The notes below the pieces were generated by a model that was given only the letters and a program-made list of their open reading frames with translations, did not search any database and was not told where the DNA came from. Below are positions 47,047-57,955 of a stretch of DNA of 64,000 nucleotides, in pieces (positions within the stretch are counted from its first letter, which is position 1; each line of letters opens with the position of its first letter). The DNA is from Parietaria judaica (taxonomy: Eukaryota; Streptophyta; Magnoliopsida; Rosales; Urticaceae). The position numbers and the translations under genes were made by a program. Location: contig OX940872.1 in NCBI GenBank assembly GCA_954871525.1, positions 10,935,180-10,999,179 of the forward strand, given 5' to 3'.

Positions 47047-48051
47047 CTTTCTCGCAAAACTCAGCCCAGTTCAGGTCCCGCAATCACCTAACCACAATAT
47101 TTACTTTTATCAATTTTAATCATTCATAACATCATTTGATATATAGCTTAATATATAGCTTCTACTAGAAATGTGTGTAATCAATGCATAGATTCATTCA
47201 ACAAACAAGAAATTTCGATGGTCGATCGTGAATTGAACTGCAACAATGACGGAAACCGATATGGATTCGCAAACTCTAAATAATCGAAACTTGAGGAAAA
47301 TCAAACAACCCTAAATCAGAGGAAAATCCAAACGAAACAAGTGAGAATAAATCAGAGGCAAAAGACGAACTCAGTGAGTCGAGGAGAGGCTGAGCAGAAT
47401 GGCGAGACGGCGGAGCTTAGTCGAAATAAAAAGGGAGAAAAATTATAAATCCCTAACTTTAGCGTCTATGATAATGTCGTTTCACAGCTTGAGCAAGTAG
47501 TATATTCTCAATGTCGTTTCATACCACTTCATAAACATTATAAATTTAAATTATATATTTATAAATATTTATTTAAAATTCTGTGAGTTCTAGTAACCTA
47601 CCAACCGGATTTCGGGTTTTATAACTCCAAACCTGGAAGCTGGAACATGTTTCATACCGGTTGCAGGTTTTTTAAAATGCGGTTTCGGTTTAACCCGGTT
47701 TTAATTAACTTTTGGTTTTTCAAAATCAGATTCAGTCCCGTTTCGGTTAAAAACAATCGATTCACTGCAAATAATAAAAAAAAACATGAAAGCCCTAAAA
47801 AGAAAAAGAAAAAAAAAATAATCAATCTCTGCATAGCAACACCACTAGTAACAGACTCGGCCCATTAAGAGTTATGGGCCAGGCCCAAAATGGAGTAATA
47901 TGCCTCTTTTCATGTTGATCCGAAAAAACGGCACTACGTGTCACAGGGTCAATTTCGTCTCTGAATTTTTGACCTTGTGCAGCGCTGTGTACACTCAAAC
48001 ACGACCAGCCTTCCCCGTGCAAACCAACTCTCGTATGCAACCTAGACTAAG
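47047..48051 (-). promoter_or_regulatory. eIF3A upstream region with clustered GGCCCA/TGGGCC motifs
   Basis: The first ~380 bp upstream of the ATG hold the probable 5' UTR, possibly with an intron. At 47859-47886 lie GGCCCA, ATGGGCC and AGGCCCA within 30 bp, the site II type arrangement of translation and ribosome genes. It is over 800 bp from the ATG, so assignment to eIF3A is tentative. The rest is AT-rich. Confidence 0.35.
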
Positions 48052-48764
48052 TACCCAATGAATTTCGACTAAGCAAGTAAAGCATCACACCACGACACAA
48101 GCTTACGGGGCACACCCCAACCTTTCTTTTTATTAAAAGGGTAGATTCAGGTGCGCTAAAGCCACGACACAAGCTTCGTCTCACTCACAAAGCTCTCGCA
48201 AAGCACTAACTCTCACTCTAGCCTAAACTCGCATATGGTTTCACACCCTTTTAAGATAGCCACATTCGACCTCATATATAGAATACAAAGAGAAAACCTA
48301 ATCCTAATTGAATTCTAACTCCTAGGCCTTATCCTATCTGTAACGTGTTATCCTTGAAGATAGGCCACCATCTTCACGAATCCATGGGCCGAACTCTCCC
48401 TTTGCGCTTCCTTCTTGGGCCGAGTCCGTGTAGGTGACACTGGCCTTCTCCGCGTGGGTGACGCTCGCTGCGTCACCGCGTGCCACTTTTCTCCTGTCCG
48501 AATGCGCGTATTTGCTGCCCTGGTTGCCCGAGTGTGAGTTCGCTGCTCGTGCCCTTCTCGGACACGCTACTCGTGCTTGCTGCATGCTTCTCACGTGCTC
48601 CCGTGCGTTGGGCCGCTGCCCCATACCGCACGTGCTTGGCCCACCACCTAAGCCAAGTCTTTCCTTGCGCCTTGCCACTCTCTAGGCGCCTCGGTAGGCT
48701 TGTTGGGCCTCTTTCCCGTGCTTCCCCGGGCACGGATCCTCTCTAAGGATTTTAGGGTGTGACA
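48052..48764 (-). repeat. Probable solo LTR of a Ty3-like element
   Basis: In minus orientation the block begins TGTCACACCCTAAAATCC and ends CATTGGGTA (TG..TA, a one-base change from TG..CA). It is flanked by CTAAG on both sides (48047-48051 and 48765-48769). A TATA-like TTCTATATATGAGG lies inside, and its GC-rich first half contrasts with the flanks. No internal domain is attached. Frames in this block are not genes. Confidence 0.65.
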
Positions 48765-48769
48765 CTAAG

Positions 48770-49415
48770 AGTTAGGATTCGTACTTTTGATTTTTTTCCA
48801 AAACAAGAACAATTTTTTAAGTCTATTTTAGTCTTTTTACTCTAAATATATTTATTTTATCAAACGCTAAATCAACTTTCGTTATCGACAATAATGATTT
48901 TATAAATAATTTATCAAACACGTGTCAGATTTTTTTTAATATTAAAATTAAAATATTTATAAAAAAAAAAAAAAAACTAAACCAAAACAGTGCCAATATG
49001 TCCTAAACTTTCATTTAGTTTTTTAAATTTAGATAAATAAAAAAGTTACATTTAACATTGGGATGAAAGCGTGAAGGGCAAGCCAAAAGTAGAAAGGCAA
49101 TTATCGCCAATCAGAAGCTTGAAAGTACACCAAAAATGGCGAATGTAACCGTTTTGTAGTCCGAATCAGAGTGGAGTGAGTGCAGTGTACTCTCCATGCT
49201 CTCTCCGTGACTCCTCTCTCCAACACGCGGATCGGAGCAACACGATTCGTACGATGAAACTCCGATTCGCGTGAAGCAGGTGTGGCCATGGCGATATATT
49301 AACCTTGTGCTGCGATTCCACGACAATCGCTTGACTTGTTCGTCGCCTTCAAGCTCTCTTCTCTTCCATTGATTGACCTCCGATCATCGACGCGGTTCGC
49401 AAACTCTCTCCGGTT
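48770..49415 (+). promoter_or_regulatory. Upstream region of the RDR6-type gene
   Basis: AT-rich to about 49060, then mixed composition toward the transcribed region. No clear TATA box was identified. Transcription probably starts somewhere between about 49150 and 49400, judged only from the position of the first plausible 5'-UTR exon. Confidence 0.3.
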
Positions 49416-50335
49416 ATGGCGAAGATCTTCGGTTCAACCAGTACGTGTATTCGAATTCCCTGTATCTGGATTCAGTTGAGTGTGCTTGTTCTTGCGAATA
49501 TGGAGTCAAATTTTTGTGGGTTTTTTGTTTGAAAGCGAAATTCGGAGTCTTTGGAGGTTTTGATTATGTTGTTGTGGTCTCAATAAGGTGTTCTTTTCTT
49601 CTTCTTCATTTCCGCCTCGAATTGGGGATTTGTGTGTCGATTTTACGCGTCGGATTCGAATTTTAACTTCTTGGATGCTAGACATTGCCGGTTCTCAATT
49701 TTGAATTTATCAATGAGTGGCTGGATTTAAACCAGCAAATTGTTTGGAGGGTATTTATCTAACTCTGTCAAAATATGAATCAATACATAATTAGGTGTTG
49801 TATTTGTATTTTGTTGCTATGTTTTCGCATGTCGAATGAGGTTTTTTTTGTTATCTTTTCTTTTTTCTTGAGAATATTAGATCATAAGTTGCTGGTTACA
49901 CATACTCGGAGTCTCGAGGAATCGGTAGACGTCGCTCGTAATTTTTGCTGTCGATATTTTATGCGGAAACAAGAAACAGATTCTTTACTTTTAGGGTTCG
50001 TTTATTTCGTAGGGAAATGTACAACAGCTCTTCATTTTGGTTTTGATGAAAATCGATGATGTTTACCAAAGAAGTGGTTTAGAAAAGTTATCAGGCTCTC
50101 GAGAATATCAGTTTACATGTTTTTATTGAGTTAGGTTAGATGGTTTCTTTAATTTTATTATTTTTGGTCGATTTCCGGTTATGTTCTTTGTTGTCGATTT
50201 GCTTTTTGTGAATTTTTATTTTACATTTTCGCGGTTAAAATATATATTTTTTCTCTGGCTCTCTGATTATTGTGGGATTGATTTGAATGTTCTTCATTGA
50301 TGGTTTTCCCGTTTTGTGCAGCTCCGGAAATATGA
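49416..50335 (+). promoter_or_regulatory. 5'-UTR intron and short uORF of the RDR6-type gene
   Basis: A leader intron is inferred from donor CCA|GTACGT (intron from 49441) to acceptor TTTTGTGCAG (ending 50321), about 880 bp. RDR6 genes commonly have an intron in the 5' UTR. If so spliced, an upstream ATG at 49416 opens a 12-codon uORF (MAKIFGSTTPEI) that ends at 50335, 45 nt before the main ATG. Confidence 0.4.
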
Positions 50336-50379
50336 TTTTACTTGTCGAACAAAAGTGCATCTGAAAGTATTCGGGTAAA

Positions 50380-53300
50380 ATGGAGCAAGAAGGAAGTGAA
50401 AAGGACACAGTGGTTACTCAAATTAGCATCGGTGGTTTCGATAGCAACGTTAGTGCAAAAGAGCTTCTGAAATTCTTGGAAGACGAAATTGGGGTTGTTT
50501 TCAGGTGCCGGTTGAAAACATCTTGGACACCTCCCGAGTCTTATCCGAAATTTGATGCCGTGAATCCTGCGTATATTGATAGAACCGATGAATCACGGAA
50601 AGTCCAACCGCACGCATTTGTTCATTTCGCCACGTCTTTCTCGGCAAATCGGGCCGTGGAGTCCCTACTCATGCTTCATAATCAGCCACTGAAGGTATCA
50701 TTAGGGCCGAAAAATCCTTTCAGAATGAATCAGATGAGAAGAACCACTACTCCAATACGATTAGCGGATGTCATTCTTGAGATCGGAATCCTAGCAAATC
50801 GAGATGAGTTTCTCTCTGCATGGAAAGGGCCTTCGCGCGGGCTTGATTTCCTTGTGGACCCATTTGACGGGTCGTGCAAATTTTGCTTCACAAGGGACAC
50901 CTATTTTGCATTGAACGACTCGAGAAAAGTTGTGGAGTTGAAGTGTGATTTCAAGGTTGATTTCATGGTTAGAGACATTATCGAGATCAAGCAATACACC
51001 GATACAATGCATTTGGTTATTCTTCTGCAGCTAGCTTCGTCGCCTAGGATTTGGTACCGAAGCGCCGACGATGATATTGAAATGCCCGTTTCATATGACT
51101 TATTAGATGACGACGATCCGTGGATCAGATCGACGGACTTCACTCCCAGTGGGGCTATAGGGCGTTGCAATTTTTACCGAATTTCGATCCCGCCGCGTCA
51201 TGGTGGAAAGTTGAAAAGGGCGATGACTTCTTTTAGGGAGCGGAGGGTTCAAGATATCTGCCTCAGATCTCCGATGAGTCTGGAATGAACCTGATTTCGG
51301 ATCACCAATGTCTGATCCTTTCTTCTGTATTCACCGTAAGGAAGGGGTTCCTTTCGAGGTGATGTTCCTCGTGAACGTTGCTGTGCATAAAGGTATACTC
51401 AATCAACACCAGATGGAAACCAATTTCTTCGAGTTGCTTCGGAGTCAGCCGAAAGACGTCAATATAGCTGCACTGAAGCACATATATTCCTCCAAACGTC
51501 CGGTTTTCAACGCTTATAAGAGGCTAAGACTCGTCCAAGAGTGGTTGTTGAGGAACCCGAAACATTTGAAGATTCCCCGATAATTAGATGACATAGCTGA
51601 AGTGAGGAGGTTGGTCATCACTCCGACCCGAGCCTATTGTCTCCCTCCTGAAATTGAACTCTCCAACAGAGTTCTACGAAAATTTAAAGAAGCAGCCGAC
51701 AGATTCTTGCGGGTTAACTTCATGGATGAAGGCATGATGACGATAAATTTGAGTGTTCTTTCGTATTACGCTGCTCCTATTGTCAAAGAACTTACCTCAA
51801 ACTCTTTTAACCAAAAGACAAAAATATTCAGCAGAGTGAAGAGCATCCTTTCAGATGGGTTTGACTTGTGTGGTCGACGGTACTCTTTTCTGGCCTTCTC
51901 TTCTAATCAATTACGCGATCAATCTGCCTGGTTTTTTGCTGAAGACAGTCATTTAAACGTCTCTAAGATACATTCGTGGATGGGCAAAATTACGAACCGA
52001 AATATCAAAATGTGCTGCGAGAATGGGTTTGTGTTTTTCATCCACCTATGCCACGGTGGAAGTTCCGTTAAGTGAGGTTAATTATGAGCTTCCAGATATT
52101 AAGAGAAATAGTTACATCTTCTCTGACGGAATAGGAACAATGACTCCCGATCTTGCTTTGGAAGTTGCAGAGAAGCTAAAGCTCGACGTGTTTCCACCGT
52201 CGGCGTATCAGATTCGATACGCCGGCTGCAAAGGCGTGATTGCTTGCTGGCCAAGTAAAGGCGACGGGAAACGACTATCGTTAAGGCCCAGTATGAATAA
52301 GTTCATTTCCGAGCACACAACGCTTGAAATCTGCTCTTGGACTCGGTTTCAACCCGGTTTTCTCAACAGACAGATTGTTACTTTGCTCTCGACGTTGAAC
52401 GTTTCAGACGAGATATTTAGAAAAATGCAGGAGTCAATGGTTTCGAAGCTGAACGGGATGCTTACAAACGCTGACCTCGCATTTGACGTTCTCACGACTT
52501 CATGCAATGACCCAGAAAATGTCGCTGCAATAATGTTGAGCGCCGGTTTCAAGCCGCAGACGGAGCCTCATTTGCAAGGCATGTTGACCTGTGTCAGAGC
52601 GGCTCAGCTTTGGGGACTGAGGGAGAAGACAAGAATATTTGTTCCTTCTGGAAGGTGGTTGATGGGGTGTCTCGATGAGCTAGCAGTTCTCGAACACGGT
52701 CAATGCTTCATCCAAATTTCTACCCCGTCGTTGGAGAATCGCTTCCACAGGCACGGCTCTAGGTTTAGTGATACGAAGAACAATAACCTTGAAGTGATCA
52801 TGGGTCACGTGGTTATTGCAAAGAACCCGTGTCTTCATCCTGGAGACATCCGGATTCTTCAAGCAGTTGATGCCCCGGGTTTGCGCCATTTATCTGATTG
52901 TCTCGTCTTCCCCCAAAAGGGCGAACGGCCCCACACGAATGAAGCCTCCGGAAGTGATCTTGACGGAGATTTGTACTTCGTCACGTGGGACAAGTCTCTG
53001 ATTCCACCGGGAAAGAAGAGCTGGGATCCGATGGATTACGCTCCAGCAGAACCCAGAAAGTTGCCTCAGGACGTCAACAGGAAGGTATCTTATGAATCTA
53101 TCTATTCGTACAATATTTTGTTGTAATTAGATACAACTAGTATTGTAATTTTAAGAAATTGCTATCAAAACTTATTGCTAAGATAATGTAAATCTGCTAT
53201 TATCTCTAATCAATGATTACTGATTAGTCTTAATAATAGGGTCGTTATCGTTCACCGGTTAATGAAAGCATGATGGCCTACGAATGTTTCATCTTTCTAC

Positions 53301-54311
53301 TAGGGCTGCATGTAAATTCTGTATCTAAATTTGAAAATAGTTGAACCAGTTAGTCCTAGATTAATAATTATGTTTTTATTTTATTTTAACTTAATCTATT
53401 GTATTTATTTTTACAATTTTCAGGACATCGTCGATTTCTTTTCAAGAAACATGGCGAACGAGCACCTGGGGACAATCTGCAATTCCCATGTCGTTTACGC
53501 CGACCTCACTGACCACGGGGCACTGGACGAGAAGTGCCTCAAACTCGCTGAGCTGGCAGCCAAGGCAGTTGACTTCCCTAAAACAGGTGTCATTGTCACT
53601 ATGCCCGCCTATCTGAAGCCGAAACTCTATCCGGATTTCATGGGAAAAGAAGAGTACCAGTCTTACAAGTAGACCAAAATCCTCGGGCGGCTCTACCGGC
53701 AGATCAAAGACTCGTACAACGATGAAACCTCGCTCTCTTCCAACACAAGCAATGCGTACAATGGCCGATCCATCCCTTATGATGCCGATCTTGAGGTCCC
53801 TGGATCCGCTGACTTCATCACCAGCGCATGGGAACAGAAGCGCTCCTACGACGAGCAGCTCAAAGGGTTGATGTTCCAGTACAAAGTGAAGAGAGAAGAG
53901 GAGATCGTGACGGGTCAAATCTGGTCAATGCCGAAGTACAATAGCCGGAAGCAAGGCGACCTCAAGGAGAGGCTCAAGCACTCTTACGCGGGACTCAGAA
54001 AGGAGTTCAGACAGAATTTTGAGAAGATGGACTCGGATTTTGATAATCTCAGTGATGATGAGAAGAGCGCATTGTATGAGAAAAAGGGGTCGGCTTGGTA
54101 TCAGGTGGCGTACGGGCCAGAGTGGGTGAAGAAAGCAGGGGAGAATGTGGAAGCGACGATGGCGGAAGAAGCGGAGAGTCTTGTTTTGCTGAGCTTTGCA
54201 TGGATTCCTGCCGATTATTTGGCTCGGGTGAAGATCCGGAGACGCCGGGGAGCGTACGGCTCCGGTAAGCCAATCGACTCGCTGGGTCAGTATCTTTCGG
54301 AGCGTGTGTGA
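50380..54311 (+). pseudogene. RDR6: RNA-dependent RNA polymerase 6 (RDR6-type), disabled
   Basis: The family turns single-stranded RNA into dsRNA for ta-siRNA production, transgene silencing and antiviral defence. Two exons, 50380-53084 and 53424-54311 (GT-AG, phase 0), match the usual RDR6 layout and length (about 1197 codons). Landmarks: start MEQEG..TVVTQISIGGF, an RRM-like N-terminus (FRCRLKTSWTPPESYPKF, PHAFVHFA), DDDDPWIRSTDF, the RITPTRAYCLPPE-type segment, CSWTRFQPGFLNRQ, the catalytic DLDGD at 52956-52970, and IWSMPKYNSRKQGDLKERLK near the end. Four lesions break it: a shift at 51280-51284, an in-frame TAA at 51581-51583, a shift near 52001-52006, and TAG at 53670-53672. Sequence is otherwise well conserved, so loss looks recent. 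Assembly error could explain the indels but not easily both stops. Confidence 0.9.
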
Positions 54312-55649
54312 GTCGGGGTTTGTGTTTTGACAAGGCTTGGGTCCCAAGCGAGCTTCGCGGTGGGAAGGCCACTCTGCCAATGTTTGTCCTCTTTTGTGTC
54401 TTTTTGTGTTTTGGATCTTGGGAAATGGTCTCTCTATAGAAAGGGGTTTCTCGATGATTTACCGTGTTTTTAGGGAGGTTCTGTCGTGGTAAATTATGTT
54501 CTTTTGTTCGGAAGATTAGTAAATGCAGTTGCCGGGGCTATTTCAGCTCGTGCTCCGTGTTTGAAAAATAAACAATGTTGCCTTGGGGTTTTGCTCTTCT
54601 GAGTTCAAATGCTTTGTCTGAGGTTGGTTCTTCTGAAAAATGAACTCGTTTCTGCCAAATAATTTGTTCTATTTTTGAACGTTCAGGACTTTGTTTACAG
54701 AGAAATATTGGATTTTTTTATTTTATTTTTTTATTTTATGGAAAGTGAAATCTCAATAAATAAAAAGGGCTTCTATTCTAATCCATTAATCAAAGCTCTA
54801 ATTATGTGTTTGGTTGCTGAGAAAGATAGGCCTAGAAATGATATATTTGTATGAAGTTCCATATTGCCATTACGCCTCATTTGTTTATGATAAGCGTGAG
54901 TTGTGGTTTTCTTTTACCTGTTTCGGTCCTGTCCCGGTTTTTTTGGGTATTTCAAAACTGAGCACGGTGGAACGTCCGGTTAATAAAAAACTGTGAACCA
55001 GAATGTTTGCAGTTTTTTAAATTAACTTTTAGTTATGATTTCTAGAGTGTATAATACCGAATTCCTAGTAGCGAACAACTTGAGGGAGCACTAAGAAAGA
55101 AAGAAGAAGGAAAAACTGAGATCCGAATTGTCGAAAATCGGTTTGGAAAGGGAAATCTGGTACACGAAAAACGACATATCTTGAGATGAAAACGGCATTA
55201 GTACCAAGGTTGAGTAACTCATAGCGCTCATATCGAAAATGATTCTGGGAAAAAACACAAGGAGAGACCGGGGAGATTTTGTGGGGGTGTTTTTGGTAAA
55301 GTAATTGCATAAGAGGTAACATAGTTATTTAAGTAAATCACATTCTCAATTTCATAGGAAAATTAAAGCATACAAATGTTATGTGCCCGAGAGATCGTAA
55401 ACTCGAAACAGGAAGATTGAGAATTTCAGCCAATACTCAAAAACCCGATCTCTTAAGGATCAAGTTTCTGAATTATTATTGGCTGTCTTTTTTATTTATC
55501 AAAGCTCCCTTGAATAGAGCATGGAATTATAACCTAATGAGCCGGATCGGGCCCGATTATTAAACCCCTAAACATAATTAACTTTAACTAATTAAAAATG
55601 AAAAGACATACATAAATAATTAAAACGACTAACTCAACTAAATTATAAA
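54312..55649. other. RDR6 3' flank and intergenic DNA
   Basis: The first ~300 bp are T-rich, like a 3' UTR, with AATAAA at about 54568-54573 (AAAAATAAACAATG). The remainder is AT-rich with no supported gene. Confidence 0.4.
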
Positions 55650-56339
55650 GGGTTATTACCGGCATATGTTCCTGTTGTTTTGCAAACATCCGACTTATGT
55701 TCATGTTCTTTTTTTTTCGCGGCATATATTCCATAAGTCTTAAAATGTACTCAAAGTCAACATCCGTTAACACTTCCGTCTATGTCCGTTTTCTATTTAC
55801 AGGATATCAAGAACAAAATTTGGACAAAAGAGATAAGCCGGTGCTTGTCAAATTCAATAACACATCGATATGTATTTTGAATTTACTCGCTAATATTTTT
55901 TTATAATTTATTTCTCATATATTATCATCTCTAGAAAATACACCTAGCGTTGCCAGGCTGTGAAACTCGGGCTCTGCTCGAACCAGTCGGTGAAGATGAT
56001 GAAGTTTGTCGAGGTGTACATGACACGTGGCAAAAACAAACGGATATAGACGGAAGTATTAATAGAGGTTGAATTTGAGTGTGTAAACTAATGGAATATA
56101 TGCCGCTAAACAAAAAAAGAACAGGAACATAAGTCGGATATTTGCAAAAGAACGGGAACATATGCCAATCTTAAGGGCGTGACCCATGGCAAAAACTAAA
56201 CGGACATAGACGGAAATGTTAACGGAGGTTGGCTTTGAGTACGTTTTAAGACTTATGGAATATATGCCGCGAAAAAAAAAGAACAAGAACATAAGTCGGA
56301 TGTTTGCAAAACAACAGGAACATATGCTGGTAATAACCC
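55650..56339. mobile_element. Mutator-like long-TIR element (690 bp)
   Basis: Flanked by a perfect 9-bp target duplication AATTATAAA (55641-55649 and 56340-56348), the MULE hallmark. The terminal repeats are about 150 bp: both start GGGTTATTACC(A/G)GCATATG and continue TTCCTGTTGTTTTGCAAACA, TCGCGGCATATATTCCATAA, then TCTTAAAAYGTACTCAAAG. A third, diverged copy of the right arm (about 56035-56160) sits just inside. It has no transposase gene. Confidence 0.88.
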
Positions 56340-56348
56340 AATTATAAA

Positions 56349-56677
56349 TAACGACTCTTAATTATAAAATAAACGACTTAATCCTAAACTCCGAGGCTGT
56401 ATCAATAAAATGCCCTTCTAGAACTGCAGTAATCAAATAGAAAGTAATCTTGATTTAATAAATTGTTAATTATTGCCCAAGAAATCCAAACACATTATAT
56501 GCATAATCTTCCTCCTCTACTATTCCCTAATATCATTCTACACGAATCATTAAAAAATGGCATAAATCCCAACTAGCTAAAATTATCAAAAATAAATTAT
56601 CACACGGAAAAAGAGTTTGAAAATATAAATATAAATTATCAAAAATTATATATTAAATGAAAAGAGAATAATGACTA

Positions 56678-56735
<58 letters not shown>

Positions 56736-57388
56736 GAGATTCACTACCGCTACACATTATTATCGCATACCTTTAGGCGCTAATTGCTACGGAGATTCGG
56801 AAGAATTGAATCATTTCTTTTCGATTCGATATTCAAGATTGAATTAATGTTTTTATTCAATTATTTGATACATGTATTTTTGTCAATAAATTGCAGTTAC
56901 TCTCTATCTATTATATCCCCCTCAATATTTAAAGCTACATATAACGCTACCGGTTCATAGAACGTTTCATGAAATGTCGACGGGTTTCATCTGGATAACC
57001 CGTAACCCATGAAAAACTCATGGAATAAACTCACTATCCCGTCACATATGTTTTATATATAAAAATTCAATGATTGGCGGATTTTGAGTAGAAATTACAA
57101 AACGATACCTTTGCCACGAGATTTCGTTTGTGGTAAAAAAATCGTACATTTCAACTTTCAAAACGGTACTTTTTATTTCACAACTTATTACCGCTCCTCA
57201 AATCGACGTATTTACTGATTATCCGTTCGACATTAATCAGCATTTAAATACTTATAAATTCAATCGTATAATATTTATAATATTTCGATGCACAAGAGTC
57301 AAAACACACAAACACATATCAACGAATTGATCATCACAAAATATCACAAATCAACAAACGGATTATAGTTTGTATAACATAATCCAAA
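56349..57388. other. Intergenic DNA with an (AT)n microsatellite
   Basis: A (AT)n run lies at about 56682-56731. The rest is AT-rich; the last few hundred bases are the 3' side of the neighbouring minus-strand gene. No other gene is supported. Confidence 0.5.
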
Positions 57389-57892
57389 TCAAAACCCCGA
57401 TTTGATGCAACCCCAAGAGAAGCCTTGCATTTTCGACGAGCCCCGCGACGAGGTCGACGTTGGAGACGAACCGCATAGTTGATCATGGTACTGATTGCCG
57501 TCCCGTAATTTCCCGCCGTTGTCGACGAGCTTCTTCAAAAAGCGGCAAACCCTAGCACGCAACGAGGCCGGGCCCACGGCAGCGCGCGGGGCCAGCGAGG
57601 ACGAAGACTTGGGAGAGTCTGCGTCGTCGGAGCGAGACGACGGACACGGAGACTCGATGATCTTCTCCGGGGGGTTTATGGGCTCCCCGGGGCGAGACTC
57701 CCACTGGAAAGGGACTCTTGCCGGGGCCCTGAAGCTGTCGGGTGTGGCCTCGAGGCCGTCGCCGGAGGACGAGTCTCTCGACTGGATCTTCTTCACGAAC
57801 GTCGGGTCTGCGTGGAAGACGGAGAAGGAGGGCTGGTTGTGAGGAATCACCTTCTTGCGAGGAGGCTTTGGATTCGCCATGATCATCGTCAT
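57389..57892 (-). CDS. DUF688-like VPFQWE-motif protein, single exon
   Basis: A 167-residue intronless frame of unknown function. It carries ARVPFQWESRPGEPINPP (residues about 57-74), the VPFxWExxPGxP signature of a plant-specific family that I associate with DUF688. It then has a serine-rich stretch (CPSSRSDDADSPKSSSS) and a basic segment (ASLRARVCRFLKKL). No signal peptide or membrane segment is seen. The first ATG (MTMIMANP) at 57892 is taken, but MANPKPPRKK at 57880 is an equally good start. The TATA motif 55-63 bp upstream supports expression. GC content is far above the surroundings. A second member of the motif family lies about 3.8 kb away on the same strand. Confidence 0.75.
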   Translation of the reverse strand: MTMIMANPKPPRKKVIPHNQPSFSVFHADPTFVKKIQSRDSSSGDGLEATPDSFRAPARVPFQWESRPGEPINPPEKIIESPCPSSRSDDADSPKSSSSLAPRAAVGPASLRARVCRFLKKLVDNGGKLRDGNQYHDQLCGSSPTSTSSRGSSKMQGFSWGCIKSGF

Positions 57893-57934
57893 TTCTCACT
57901 GCTAGGGTTTACTCTTCTTCTTCTTGTTCTTCTC

Positions 57935-57955
57935 TTTATAGGTTTGTTTTTATAG
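57935..57955 (-). promoter_or_regulatory. TATA box of the VPFQWE gene at 57389-57892
   Basis: CTATAAAAA on the minus strand (57946-57954), with a second CTATAAAG at about 57934-57941. The first would place the transcript start near 57920, giving a short leader that includes AAACCCTAGC just before the ATG. Confidence 0.55.

Noticed and set aside
48334..48746. Overlapping GC-rich open frames
   Set aside because: They lie inside the probable solo LTR (48052-48764), are open on both strands because of base composition, and show no domains.
49373..49666. Open frame in front of the RDR6-type gene
   Set aside because: It runs through the proposed leader intron and has no homology; T-rich composition fits intron sequence.
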